From contig WFMF01000015.1 in assembly GCA_011033025.1 (NCBI GenBank), forward strand, positions 806,001-870,000: 64,000 bases of DNA. Reading direction: 5' to 3'. Under the pieces are notes generated by a model. That model searched no databases. It saw nothing but the letters and a program-made list of their open reading frames with translations, and had not been told where the DNA came from. Below, one piece after another: positions 1 to 11,149 of the stretch (the stretch's first letter is position 1; each line of letters starts with the position of its first letter). Source of the stretch: Beroe forskalii (taxonomy: Eukaryota; Ctenophora; Nuda; Beroida; Beroidae). A program made the translations under genes and the position numbers.

Positions 1-1220
1 TGTATTTTTGGAATGATCAAAAAGTAAAAGGGTCAAGACTTTGGCGCACCCTGTACAAGGTTATTGACGATTGAATATTGACATTTCGCAGAGTTGCAGT
101 AGATTTTCATTTTCAAGAGATGGTGACGTAGTAAAGTAACACAAATCTCTAAATGACAGGGACACCGTGATACCAAGTTCAAAAATTTTCCAAATTCTCA
201 GAATCACTTTTTAACCGTTCAGATTATAGTCAAACATGATTTTGATTTTAAAATGATCGGTTTGGTCGACAGGAATTTCGATCCTGAAATAGCCTGAACT
301 ACAATTTCCTCATCTTTGGAACCTACTCGATCAGTTAACATACATCTACTCCGCAACAGGTCCAGAGCCCTAGGAGAATTCCTTGCTAAAAGCCCGGATA
401 AGCCACCGGTTCCGGGTTACACACTGACACATCCAAACAGCAACTCCTAACTCGACTGGAGCTGTGAACGATCAGGAGATGGAGTATACGTGGACATCAG
501 TATACAGCTTCCCAACTGCTATCCCTGCTGCTCTGCTGAACCCTTCGAATGTAGGTATGTATGTAGGTACATGAGTGTCACATTATAGCCAGTAGCCTGT
601 ATTTTTTTAATGTGTCGTGACCGACGAAAACCATGATTTTGGTTTGAATGGTGATCGATATGATCCAACTGAGATGTCTGCAAAATTTGGTGCGTCTATT
701 CTAGTCCAGAAAGCCAGAAGTAACCTCTAAAATGACTTGGCACATGTGCCAGAATTGAATTTCGATTTTTCGATTATTTCATCGTGTTTTGGGGATTCAT
801 CTGCTGACTGCGCCTTATAACGCCGATAAAATTAGCTGTTCTAATCATATGCCGCTGAACTAAGTCGAACTGAGGTCTGTGAGAATCTCATGTACAAACT
901 GTATTTACAAGTTGCCGAAGAACACTGAAATTGCCAAATTTTTGAGTACGCTCCACACAAAACAGTATTTTTGTGTTCCGCCATGACATTTGTCGGAAAA
1001 AGTAGATATTGCAGCGCATTTCACTTTTAATAATATGCGCGCTGCGCGCGCGTTCCTTCTGCTTCGATATGTTTAGAAGCTTCATTGCTATTTATCAGTT
1101 TTCTGTGTGTTGATTTAGCAGCTCTCTTATCAGTAAACTGCAACTTGTTGCATGCACTCAGCTTAGTGTCTTGTACACGGCTTAAGTTGCCTACACTGTA
1201 GCGTGTTCAGTGTGCACACG
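1..1220. other. No recognisable gene
   Basis: AT-rich sequence with frequent stops on both strands. I see no conserved domain, tandem repeat or clear inverted repeat in it. A short CG run (gcgcgctgcgcgcgcg, near 1036) lies inside otherwise ordinary sequence. Confidence 0.5.
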
Positions 1221-1651
1221 ATGAAATTTTCCTTGGGAAAGCTGTTCGGTTTGGAGAAAGGCGTACACGCTGTGTTGAGTGAAGTGAATGGAGCAAAGTG
1301 GATAAAGATCAGCAAGGCAACCGTGATGAAGCGGGATTAGGCTACCCTGGTGAATCTGGTGTTGTCAGCAGGATAGCAAGGATAACCTGCGATCAGCGGC
1401 TGTACAGTGTGTAGGAGTTGCAACAGGATCAGATAACAAACCAGAAGACACGAATGAAGCTTCAGGACGACCTTCTGAAGAGCAAGACGGAACAGCTGGA
1501 GGCTGTAAAGAGCGAGTTTCGCACCTTCAGCGATGTCGCCAAACAGGGGAACGAGGCAAGGATCATGACGACGAGGGAAGTGAAAGCTGTCATCAAGTCA
1601 ATGGTGATGGACTACAGCAGGAAGAAGGCGGTGGTGTTGTTGTTGACTTGA
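1221..1651 (+). other. Two short open frames, possible gene or exon remnant
   Basis: An ATG at 1221 opens a 39-residue frame (MKFSLGKLFGLEKG...) that stops at 1340. A second frame at 1418-1651 encodes a charged, Gln/Lys/Glu-rich stretch that could be a short coiled coil. I recognise no family. The two frames are interrupted by stops and no splice sites clearly join them, so this may be a decayed gene or chance. They lie just upstream of the 35-bp satellite. Confidence 0.2.
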
Positions 1652-1869
1652 AGTAGAAAATTCAACAGTGCGAGAGATGGAGAACAATGTGATCAAAATC
1701 TGTTGTTTAACTCTAGGACAACTGATGGTGACCGATTGTAGATGAGGCGAATACATGGGATGTACGTCCTGTGAATGTGGTTTTCAGCAGCAGGGGTATT
1801 GCAGAATGCGAAGAATCTGCGATCATCTTTACGATTCAGCAGGATGTACTCCAGATAAGATAAAGAAAG

Positions 1870-2396
1870 TATGACCTGCAGCTGTTCCTGACACCAGTAC
1901 GTCATACGACCTGTAGCTGTTCCTGACACCAGCACGTCCTATGACCTGTAGCTGTTCTTGACACCAGTACATCATACTACCTGTAGCTGTCCTTGACACC
2001 AGTACATCACACGACCTGTAGCTGTCCCTGACACCAGTAATCAGTATGTCATATGACCTGTAGCTGTCCCTGACACCATTACGTCACACGACCTGTAGCT
2101 GTCCCTGACATCAGCATGTCACACGACCTTTAACTGTCCCTGACACCATTACGTCACACGACCTGTAGCTGTCCCTGACACCATTACGTCACACGACCTG
2201 TAGCTGTCCCTGACACCAGTACATTACACGACCTGTAGCTGTTCCTGACACCAGTATGTCACACGACCTGTAGCTGTCCCTGACACCAGTACGTTACACG
2301 ACCTGTAGCTGTCCCTGACACCAGTACATTACACGACCTGTAGCTGTCCCCGACACCAGTATGTCATATGACCTGCAGCTGTCCCTTACACCAGTA
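1870..2396. repeat. 35-bp satellite, left block
   Basis: About 15 tandem copies of a 35-bp unit whose core reads acctgtagctgtccctgaca followed by ccagtacgtcacacg. Variants differ mainly in the last ten bases. The block is interrupted at 2397 by the palindromic element and resumes at 4516. Variant order shows a higher-order duplication: the run starting near 1954 reappears near 4614. Confidence 0.95.
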
Positions 2397-2761
2397 TGGT
2401 GGCTCAAACCCGCCACCAGAAAAAAATTAAAAATTTTTTCAAATTAAGAAAAATTTTTAACAAAAAATTTAAAAAAATAATTTTTTTAATTTTAAATTTT
2501 GTTTCAAAAATTTTTTTTAAATTTTTTTTTAAAACTTTGAAAAAAAATTTGAAAAAAAAATTAAAAATTAAAAATCATGGCTCAAACCCGCCACGAAAAC
2601 TAAAACTGAAAATGAAAATCGTTTTTTATTCAAATCACGTACGAACTTTTTGTGCGCCGCGCAAAAGATTTTAAAATTACTTTGAAGAACGAAATCGCTT
2701 CATCTTGAAACATCATGAAAAACGCGTTTGGCGTTCGCGCGTTACGTTAAGTTCATAATGA
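2397..2761 (+). repeat. Left terminal inverted repeat of the palindromic element
   Basis: The arm contains the motif ggctcaaacccgccac twice (near 2400 and near 2580), separated by a homopolymer-rich A/T tract. It then has a unique part with aaaacgcgtttggcgttcgc. The repeated motif is a plausible transposase-binding site. Its partner arm is at 4166-4515. Confidence 0.85.
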
Positions 2762-3313
2762 GCAATTCGTCACCTACAAGCTAAAAGGTCTTATGTGTAT
2801 GTTTGTACTTTTGAGATATCGCAGAAAAACAATTTTGAACAAAAAATCAGCAAAATGCCTTAAGTTAACTTAAGACCTTTATGCTTTTTATTGATGATTT
2901 CCTAAAATACTCTATAACATGTTAACATATGACGACAAAAGGTCTTATGTTGATGTAAGTCCTTTCTGTTTTTCGGAATAGGCCCAGTAAAATATCGCAA
3001 AAAGGTTTTAAGCCAATTTAATTTTAAGTCCTTTTAGATAAAAGTGAATAAATTGGAATTAAACGCAGCCACGTAGCCAGAGGGGATGCAGGGGATGCTC
3101 TGCATCCCCTGGAAAGTTGGCTTGCATCCCCTGAAAAACTTGCATCCTCTGTGATAATTGGTCAAAATGGGTTGCTCAGCATCCCCTACATTTCGGCATG
3201 CATTCCCTGGTCAAAAATCCTAGCTACGTGGCTGATTAAACGGTGATAGAAGTACAAAGATCGTTTGAGGAGGTCCGACTGAGCCCTTGGAAGGTACTCC
3301 TGCAGAGATCTAG

Positions 3314-3343
3314 AAAAGGTCTTAAGTGCACTTAAGACCTTTT
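3314..3343. repeat. Perfect 30-bp palindrome inside the element
   Basis: The half site aaaaggtcttaagtg is followed immediately by its exact reverse complement. Related aaggtctta(t/a)g motifs recur near 2787, 2865 and 2938, so this is the best copy of a motif family internal to the element. Confidence 0.85.
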
Positions 3344-3479
3344 TTGCTTGTAGGTGACGAAGTAAGCAAAATGATATGAGCAGCCAAATTCACGTCCCAG
3401 TAAAGTTCTCGGCCAGTCCATCAGACTTTCTACTCAATTATGATTTATGTACTTGTAGAATGACAGGCAATCAGCAGGC

Positions 3480-3900
3480 ACCCCAGCCCATTGAATAGAA
3501 TAACGAGGGATCTACCCATTATTGAGGGGAATAACAGGCGGCCCCACCCATTTGAAGGAATGTGAAGCGGCCCCGCCCATTGAGAAGAATAAGAGACGAA
3601 TCCGCCTGCTTAGGATTTTTAGTAAATCAATGACAGGCAGCCCACCCATTGAGAAGGATGACAGGCATCCCCGCCCATTGATAAGAATGACTGATGGCCC
3701 ATTGAAGGTACTAAACTCCTAAACAGTTTGATTGTCCTCTTATTCTTCTCAATGGGCGGGGCTTCATCACATTCTCCAAATGGGTGGAGCCTGTAGTTCC
3801 CTCAATGGCTGGTGTGTAGCATGACATCATTCTCAGAGGATGGATCCTGTCATTCTATTCAATGAGTCAATGGGCTAGGCCGCCTGCGGTTGATCGCCTG
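3480..3900. repeat. Internal inverted array of a GC-rich motif
   Basis: The motif ccccgcccattgagaagaat is repeated in plus orientation between about 3480 and 3700 and in minus orientation between about 3738 and 3900. This forms a second, inner hairpin. One pair, at about 3570-3597 and 3738-3765, is nearly exact over 25 bp or more. Confidence 0.7.
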
Positions 3901-4165
3901 TCATTCTACTCAATTCTACATAATTGAGGGAGAATGGCAGGCGACGTTGTGGGTAACAACAGGCAGCTCTGTCCTGTGATGCATATTGAGAAATAAGGTG
4001 ACTGCAACAGCCCCGCCGGTATTGAGAAGAATGACACTGAAGGATTACAGATAGCCCAGCTCTGGCCCAGTGGGAATAAAAGGGGTAACATCGACTAGGA
4101 AAGGTTGATGGACTGGTCGAGAGCTTTGCCGTTGGGACTTGAATTTGGCTGCTGCTCATATCATT

Positions 4166-4515
4166 TTGCTAACATTATGAACTTAACGTAACGCGAACGC
4201 CAAACGCGTTTTTCATGATGTTTCAAGATGAAGCGATTTCGTTTTTCAAATTAATTTTAAAATCTTTTGCGCGGCACAAAAGTTCGTACGTGATTTGAAT
4301 AAAAAACGATTTTCATTTTCAGTTTTAGTTTTCGTGGCGGGTTTGAGCCATGATTTTTAATTTTTTTTTCAATTTTTTTTTTCAAAATTAAAAAAAAATT
4401 AATAAAATTTTTTAAAACAAAATTCAAAATTAAAAAAATTATTTTTTTAAAATTTTTTAAAATTTTTTTAAATTTGAAATTTTTTTTTTTTTCTGGTGGC
4501 GGGTTTGAGCCACCA
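4166..4515 (-). repeat. Right terminal inverted repeat of the palindromic element
   Basis: Reverse complement of the left arm. It matches closely over the unique part and is more variable in the poly-A/T tract, where slippage changes length. It carries the same two copies of the gcgggtttgagcc motif. Confidence 0.85.
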
Positions 4516-5915
4516 TACACCAGTACATTACATGACCTGTAGCTGTCCCTGACACCAGTACATCACACGACCTGTAGCTGTTCCTGACACCAGTATGTCA
4601 CACGACCTTTAGCTGTTCTTGACACCAGTACATCATACTACCTGTAGCTGTCCTTGACACCAGTACATCACACGACCTGTAGCTGTCCCTGACACCAGTA
4701 ATCAGTATGTCATATGACCTGTAGCTGTCCCTGACACCATTACGTCACACGACCTGTAGCTGTCCCTGACATCAGCATGTCACGACCTTTAACTGTCCCT
4801 GACACCATTACGTCACACGACCTGTAGCTGTCCCTGACACCATTACGTCACACGACCTGTAGCTGTCCTTGACACCAGTACATTACACGACCTGTAGCTG
4901 TTCCTGACACCAGTATGTCACACGACCTGTAGCTGTCCCTGACACCAGTACATTACACGACCTGTAGCTGTTCCTGACACCAGTACGTCACACGACCTGT
5001 AGCTGTCCCTGACACCAGTACGTCACACTAACTGTAGCTGTCCCTGACACCAGTACATTACACGACCTGTAGCTGTCCCCGACACCAGTATGTCATATGA
5101 CCTGCAGCTGTCCCTTACACCAGTACATTACATGACCTGTAGCTGTCCCTGACACCAGTACGTTACACGACCTGTAGCTGTCCCTGTAACCAGTACGTCA
5201 CACTACCTGTAGCTGTCCCTGACACCAGTACATCACACGACCAGTAGCTGTCCCTGACACCAGTACGTTACACGACCTGTAGCTGTCCCTGACACCAGTA
5301 CATTACACGACCTGTAGCTGTCCCCGACACCAGTATGTCATATGACCTGTAGCTGTTCCTGACACCAGTACATTACACTACCTGTAGCTGTCCTTGACAC
5401 CAGTACGTCACACAGCCTGTTTCTGTCCCTGACACCAGTACGTCACAGGACCTGAAGCTGTCCCTGACACGAGTACATTACACGACCTGTAGCTGTCCTT
5501 GACACCAGCACGTCACACTACCTTCAGCTGTTCCTGACACCAGTATGTCACATGACCTGTAGCTGTATCTGACACCAGTACGTCACACAGCCTGTTTCTG
5601 TCCCTGACACCAGAACGTCACACTACCTGTAGCTGTCCCTGACACCAGTACGTCACACTACCTGTAGCTGTCCCTGACACCAGTACATCACACGACCTGT
5701 AGCTGTCCCTGACACCAGTACATCACACGACCTGTAGCTGTCCCTGACACCAGTACATCACACGACCTGTAGCTGTCCCTGACACCAGTACGTCACACGA
5801 CCTGTAGCTGTCCCTGACACCAGTTCGTCATACGACCCGTAGCTGTATCTGACACTAGTACGTCACACAGCCTGTAGCTGTATCTCACACCAGTATGTCA
5901 GACCATGCTGAAGTT
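4516..5915. repeat. 35-bp satellite, right block
   Basis: About 40 tandem copies of the same 35-bp unit as the left block, with mixed variants (cattacac, cgtcacac, tgtcatat and others). The last clear unit ends near 5915. Parts of the variant order duplicate the left block, so unequal exchange has built higher-order units of several hundred bases. Confidence 0.95.
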
Positions 5916-6372
5916 TGAAGAAAACATAAATTTCAACAACTATATATTGCATAAATTTCAGAATTCAAATTATACATTGCAATAATAGGTTTTTTACACA
6001 ATATCATTTCAAAATTTCCTACCAATGAAAGCAATCGAGAGTCTTATCCAAAGGATATTATAGAAGCTAATATTCTTTATGTGAGATATGAGGTCAAAGA
6101 ACCAATCAACAAGCACAGCTACAGAATCAATCTTAACCTTGGTTATATAATCATATTCATCATAATAGCAATGGCCTATATGGACTATGGAAACCCTCAC
6201 TTTCATTTTTTTTTTCTTCAGCAATAATCTACACTAAGCTCATCACGGTGGTCATTTGCAGTCCCAGCAAGCAGGTGGCCAGGGTTTCAAACCCCTATTG
6301 GCCAGCTCATCTGAGTAAATTAGAGACACATTCAAGGTAAGGTTGATCATTACAAAAAACCATGCATTTTTC
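5916..6372. other. Spacer and 3' flank of the Nudix gene
   Basis: AT-rich, with no coding signal that I trust. Around 6241-6320 there is a stretch with agggtttcaaacccc that resembles a Pol III B box, as in tRNA-derived SINEs. I could not find an A box or a foldable tRNA, so it stays unassigned. Confidence 0.3.
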
Positions 6373-7365
6373 TTATTCATGACTCATCATTTCCATGACA
6401 GGAATTCTATGTCCATCCTCAAGTTCCTCAATGTTAGTCAAAACATACCAATTTCCTATACTAGATACACCAGACCTATATAAGAACATCTGCCCGGAGC
6501 TATTTTCTTCAATTGTTGCATCAACTTCCACCATTTGTGATGCATCTTTGAGCTGTAGATTCAATGCATCTTGATAGAATGAATCCTGAGAAAGAATAGC
6601 ACAAACTCCATCATTGAATTTCACAAGTATTGGCATGGTCTGTATCGTTTTGTATTTCTGGTTGCGATGAATTGCAAATTTCTTTAACTGATTGTATGAT
6701 TTAAACAGTGATAATTTGTAAATATCATTTATTTGAGGTGGGGCAAAAGTTAAGGTAGAGTCATTTAAAGCCTCAGATGGGGAAAGCCAATGAATTGATT
6801 CTATTTCACCTTCTTGGGGAATAAGATTTAGCTCCTTTGAGTTGATAAACATCAAATAAAATATTGCATTAAATCGATTTTTGAGTGACATGGGGGTTTG
6901 CCATATACTCCAAGGTATCAAGTGACTTATATCACAAGTTACTGGAAATGCTGTTTCCTCTGAAAGTTCTCGCACAGCTGTCTCCCTATAAATTTGTTCA
7001 AGTTGGCTATAAGGTGCTTTTTCGAAACCAAGAGGTGGCAATTCATAAATTTGACTAAAACTTTTGACCTTCAGCATATCTAATCTATCAATAACACCAC
7101 CAGGAAATGTCATTGCACCTGGCCATGATTTTAAGTTTGAATGTCTTTTAACAAAAAGCAATTGGTAATCATGAGAATTTTGATTACAAAGCTTACCATT
7201 GCCAATTTTCTGAACAACAATACAAGATGCACTTTCTCTGACACCTTTAGAAGCAAGATGAAGCAGTTTTGTTCTGTTCATAATCTGAAAACTTTTATTA
7301 GGAAAATTTTTGTCATGATAACTTTCATAAGTTCTAGGGCCACTAATGTAGCATACCTGAGACAT
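6373..7365 (-). CDS. Nudix hydrolase, NUDT19-like (330 aa)
   Basis: An uninterrupted minus-strand frame of 330 residues. A Nudix fold is supported by FPGG at residues 87-90 and, after an insertion of about 40 residues, RELSEETAF at 132-140. This fits the REUxEE core with E136/E137 as metal ligands; the usual Gly after the core is Ala. A long gap between the GG and REUxEE is characteristic of the NUDT19/RP2p group, which hydrolyses CoA and acyl-CoA, so that is the likely substrate class (inferred). The first Met is at 7365; a second Met at residue 29 begins a basic, amphipathic stretch (MNRTKLLHLASKGVR) that could be an organelle-targeting start. The C-terminus, SHE, is not a peroxisomal PTS1. 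No intron is visible. A LINE begins about 60 bp beyond the start codon, so promoter space is short. A different Nudix subfamily or a retrocopy are the alternatives. Confidence 0.85.
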   Translation of the reverse strand: MSQVCYISGPRTYESYHDKNFPNKSFQIMNRTKLLHLASKGVRESASCIVVQKIGNGKLCNQNSHDYQLLFVKRHSNLKSWPGAMTFPGGVIDRLDMLKVKSFSQIYELPPLGFEKAPYSQLEQIYRETAVRELSEETAFPVTCDISHLIPWSIWQTPMSLKNRFNAIFYLMFINSKELNLIPQEGEIESIHWLSPSEALNDSTLTFAPPQINDIYKLSLFKSYNQLKKFAIHRNQKYKTIQTMPILVKFNDGVCAILSQDSFYQDALNLQLKDASQMVEVDATIEENSSGQMFLYRSGVSSIGNWYVLTNIEELEDGHRIPVMEMMSHE

Positions 7366-7424
7366 TAATAATTCTTGTCTATGGAGAAACTGTTTCCTTA
7401 TTGGGGTACATTTTCATTTCATAG

Positions 7425-10400
7425 AACATAGATTCAAATATTAGCTCTGGTAAAACTGGACGTGAACAACTTCAGGAACTTGACTCCTTTATAAACGAGC
7501 TATCCCCCAAGGGAAGTATAATTCTTTGTGGTGACTTTAACTCTAGAATTGGAATGGAAATCGACTATATTCTCAACGACAACAGTGGTGCAGACAGTTT
7601 CATACCAATTCCCGACGATTACATCCCACACGACATTTCACCTCGCAACTCCAAAGACCTCTCTACAAACAGTCACAAAAAGCCATTCCTAGACATGCTC
7701 ATAAACAACAGACTTCACGTCTTGAACGGTAGAACTCTAGGAGATTTTCAAGGAGAATTCACTTGTATTAAACCAAATGGATCTAGTTTAGTAGACTACT
7801 TTATCACATCCTCTGAACACAGCAAACTCGTATCTCTCATGAAAGTCAAAGAATTCACAATGTTCAGCGACCATAAACCCTTAGAACTCTCTCTGAACCT
7901 TTCAGTAGCAGATCCCAAGGTCATCAAACCCCTGCATATTTCCTTCAATAAAGCTCCACCTCGTTACAAAACCACACCATCCAGCAAAGATGACTTCCTG
8001 GAATCTATGCAGAAGAACCCCCAGAAAATTGATGACATTTTGCATTCGACATACAGCAATACACATGAGGGCACATACTCACTCAACAATGACATTACCA
8101 AATACTTACAGGATCTGGCCTCAGACAGCATGGAACTTACAAAAGCAAGGCCACTAACCAAGAGCAGCAGCAATGAGCCATGGTTTAAAAGGGAAAATCG
8201 TGAGGGTAAGCGACTGTTGCGGAAAGCAGCTTCTACTGTATCAGACTTTCCTGAGAGTGAGTTTCTGCGAAAAAACTTCTACAAAGTGAAACATGAGTAC
8301 AAATCACTAAACAAGAAAAACAAGGATGAATTCTTCAGGAAAATGAACTCTGACATTGAATCTGGAAAGATACTTAACTGGAACCAGTTCAAGAAACTGA
8401 AAAGCAAAAAGTCAAAAAACACCATCTTTGATGCAGCAGATATGGATAACTTCGAAAAGTTCTTTGCCAAATTATATACCAATCAGCATGCCACAATGTC
8501 ATCTGAGAAAAAAGAGGCTCTGCTGGAAGAAGCAGTCCAGATCTCCACCAAGAATACTCAATCAGACACCCAAAATATTGAGGATCTCAATAAACCATTT
8601 ACTTGCAAAGAAATTGCTGAGACGATATCCCAACTCAAAAATGGCAAGAGCTCATCAGATGATTCAATCAGCAATGAAATTCTGAAATATCTTGCAACCA
8701 TCACGAAAGGGACCCAGTTATTAGAGAGACTGTTCAACCATTGCTTTGACACCGCTACGTATCCTTGGAACAACAGCATCATAACACCCCTCCACAAGAA
8801 AGGATGCAAGTCCGACCCTGACAACTATCGAGCTGTAGCAGTAAGTAGTACCATAGGTAAATTATTCTCCACTATTGTACTTAACAGAATCCTTGCAGTG
8901 AAAAACAAAATTTGTCCAGATCCGGTAAACCAACTAGGCTTTTCAAAAGGAGCACAAACATATGATCACATTCTCACTCTTAGTACCATAATCAGTAAAT
9001 ACAAGAAAATCAAAACACCTGTCTATGCTGTTTTTGTCGATTTCCGCAAAGCATTCGACTCAGTCTGTAGGGAAGCACTCTTTTTCAAATTGGCTAACCA
9101 GGGTTTCAGTGGGAAAATATTTGACACACTGAAACATATGTATGCTAACTCGACCGGTCAAATAAAACTCTCAGGTCATATTTCTAATAAATTTTCCATT
9201 GCAAAGGGTACTGAGCAAGGCCACCCTCTTTCACCTGACTTCTTCAAGTTATACATTAATGATCTCTCACCCCTACTTGAGCACCCTAATTGTCCCATGC
9301 TCATGAACCAGCTAGTTAGTCACCTTCTCTGGGCAGATGATCTTATTTTACTTGCACTGGACCCAGTTACTCTGCAAAAACAACTTGACTCACTATCTGA
9401 TTTTTGCTCCTCCTGGGGGGTTGAAATCAACATGGCTAAAACCAAACTTATAACATTTAACTCAACTTCCAACACCAACGCTGTCCCACTCAATCTATGT
9501 AATAAACCTGTCCTGAGTGCTGATTCTTATTGTTATCTTGGCATTGAAATTGACAAGAACGGAAATTCACACTAGCTAGAAATGAGCTCAAGAAAAAGGC
9601 ATTGAGATCACTATACAGTCTTAAAAGCACTGTTAATAAAAATCATCTCTCTTTCAGGGCACTCACCACATTATTTGACAGTCTCATTAAGCCTATAGCA
9701 CTCTATGGAGCACCTCTTTGGGTACCCGGAATGCCAATCATTCGCAGCTTAACCAAGCATTCTAGGCAGGAGCATGTTGATAGCAACAGCAGCATACTCA
9801 AGAAAATTGCACAGACCGAGTGTGAACGTATTCACACTCATTTCTTGAAATGGGCTCTAGGTGTTAACCGCAAAGCATCAAACACAGGTGTCTGGGGCGA
9901 ATCAGGGAGGTACCCAATTATCTACGAGGGCATTATGATAACTTTGAGATATTTCCACCGAGTCAAGGGCCTTAATAACAATTCACTCGTTTCATTGACC
10001 TATCAAGAGCAGAAGCGTCTCAAACTAGATTGGTTTAGCAGCATTGAATCGATTCTTAAAACTGACACTTGCTACTCTGCTGATCATGTATCATCATACA
10101 TCACTCTCATCAAAAACAAAACCAACTCAACGAATTCCTCCATGAGAAACACTTCAAACACAAACATCACGCCAAACAACTTCATAATCCATCATGGAAT
10201 TAGGAAAATTCTACCATCGCAAAAGCTCCAGCCTCTCCCAAGTGAACGGTTTTCAATAATACACATTATCAAATCCTTCAAAAAGCATTTCAGAGATGTC
10301 TGGGATAGCAACCTCAGTATTTCCACCAAGCTCTCTTACTATAGGATCTATAAATCATCTTTTACGAAGGAACCCTACCTTGATCTTGTTGATAACTGTA

Positions 10401-10795
10401 AAGATAGGCATAACCTAACTAGGCTCAGAATTAGTGCACACCACTTAGAAATTGAAAGAGGCAGATATAGAAATGTTCCAAAGGAAAATAGAATCTGTTC
10501 CTGGTGTAAACTCTGTCTAGGCAGTGATATCATTGAAAATGAAAATCATCTTCTCAACGAATGTGATCTCTATGCAGTCAACAGAACCATTACATCACAA
10601 AAGTTATTCACTACTCCTCAATCAAACATAGCCGCACTCAACAACACAATCCATTTGATCCCGGCCATCATGGAAGGAGGAAGCGCAACTGTGGAAGAAA
10701 ATGCACACTTTTTTCAAACTCTCGCGCGTTTCATAACTATTTGTTTCAATTGTCGCAAAAAGTTTAATGAGTCGCTCAATTCTACATGTGAGTAA
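7425..10795 (+). pseudogene. LINE ORF2 remnant: endonuclease, reverse transcriptase, CCHC-like tail
   Basis: The frame is open from about 7425 with the endonuclease motifs ILCGDFNSR (about 7528) and SDHKPL (about 7865). Reverse transcriptase follows: VFVDFRKAFDSV near 9034-9069 and the catalytic WADD at 9330-9341. The frame stops at 9575, and the same protein continues in another frame from about 9570 to 10795. The missing position is near 9566, where one T appears lost, so a single-base deletion explains the break. The last part holds a Cys/His cluster (CSWC...H...C, about 10498-10570) common at LINE C-termini. Apart from truncation and that one frameshift the copy is well preserved, which suggests recent insertion. 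Confidence 0.9.
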
Positions 10796-11075
10796 TCTTC
10801 GTGACTTGAATCATGCTGAGTAATTGAATTGAGAATCGGCTTCAGTGTCCTCAAAGCAACTGCCACACCACAGCGCGCCAGAAGAGCTATCTTACGAATA
10901 TGCAGCCATTACAAATTTTACAGCTATAATTCTGACAGATCTGGAGAAAATGAAAATATGATGTCAACAGTAGGCTAGGATATTAGATATGTTTATTCTT
11001 TTGACATTACAATGTAATAAAAAGTAATTATTTGTAATCCTTGTAATCCTTGTAATCCTTGTAGATTCATTGTAA
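7425..11075 (+). mobile_element. 5'-truncated non-LTR retrotransposon (CR1/Jockey-like)
   Basis: The element begins inside the AP-endonuclease domain, continues through reverse transcriptase and a cysteine-rich C-terminal region, and ends with a short 3' tail of repeated ttgtaatcc units (about 11030-11064). Such tails mark 3' ends in CR1/L2-type LINEs. The 5' truncation is typical of target-primed reverse transcription. It lies head to head with the Nudix gene and tail to tail with the next LINE. Confidence 0.85.
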
Positions 11076-11149
11076 AAATGAAAAAGATTGCCCATGGCCA
11101 GTTGGTTACCCAAGCAGTGTATAAAAATGAAAAAATAACAGGAATTAAT

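Larger units (their letters stand above)
2397..4515. mobile_element. MULE-like/foldback non-autonomous DNA element with 10-bp TSD
   Basis: A 2,119-bp insertion splits the 35-bp satellite. Both ends begin with tggtggctcaaacccgcc in inverted orientation. The arms run about 350-365 bp (2397-2761 and about 4166-4515) and are near-identical outside their A/T-rich tract. The 10-bp sequence tacaccagta occurs directly before (2387-2396) and after (4516-4525) the element, whereas an undisturbed satellite unit near 5115-5124 has it once. A 9-11 bp duplication with long terminal inverted repeats is typical of Mutator-like elements, so that is the best guess. No transposase is present: the inside consists of further palindromes and repeated motifs, so the copy would depend on a transposase elsewhere. 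Confidence 0.8.

Noticed and set aside
2396..2674. Lys/Phe-rich open frame
   Set aside because: It is the A/T-rich terminal inverted repeat of a transposon.
6241..6320. Possible tRNA or SINE from a B-box-like ggtttcaaacccc
   Set aside because: No A box and no cloverleaf could be drawn.
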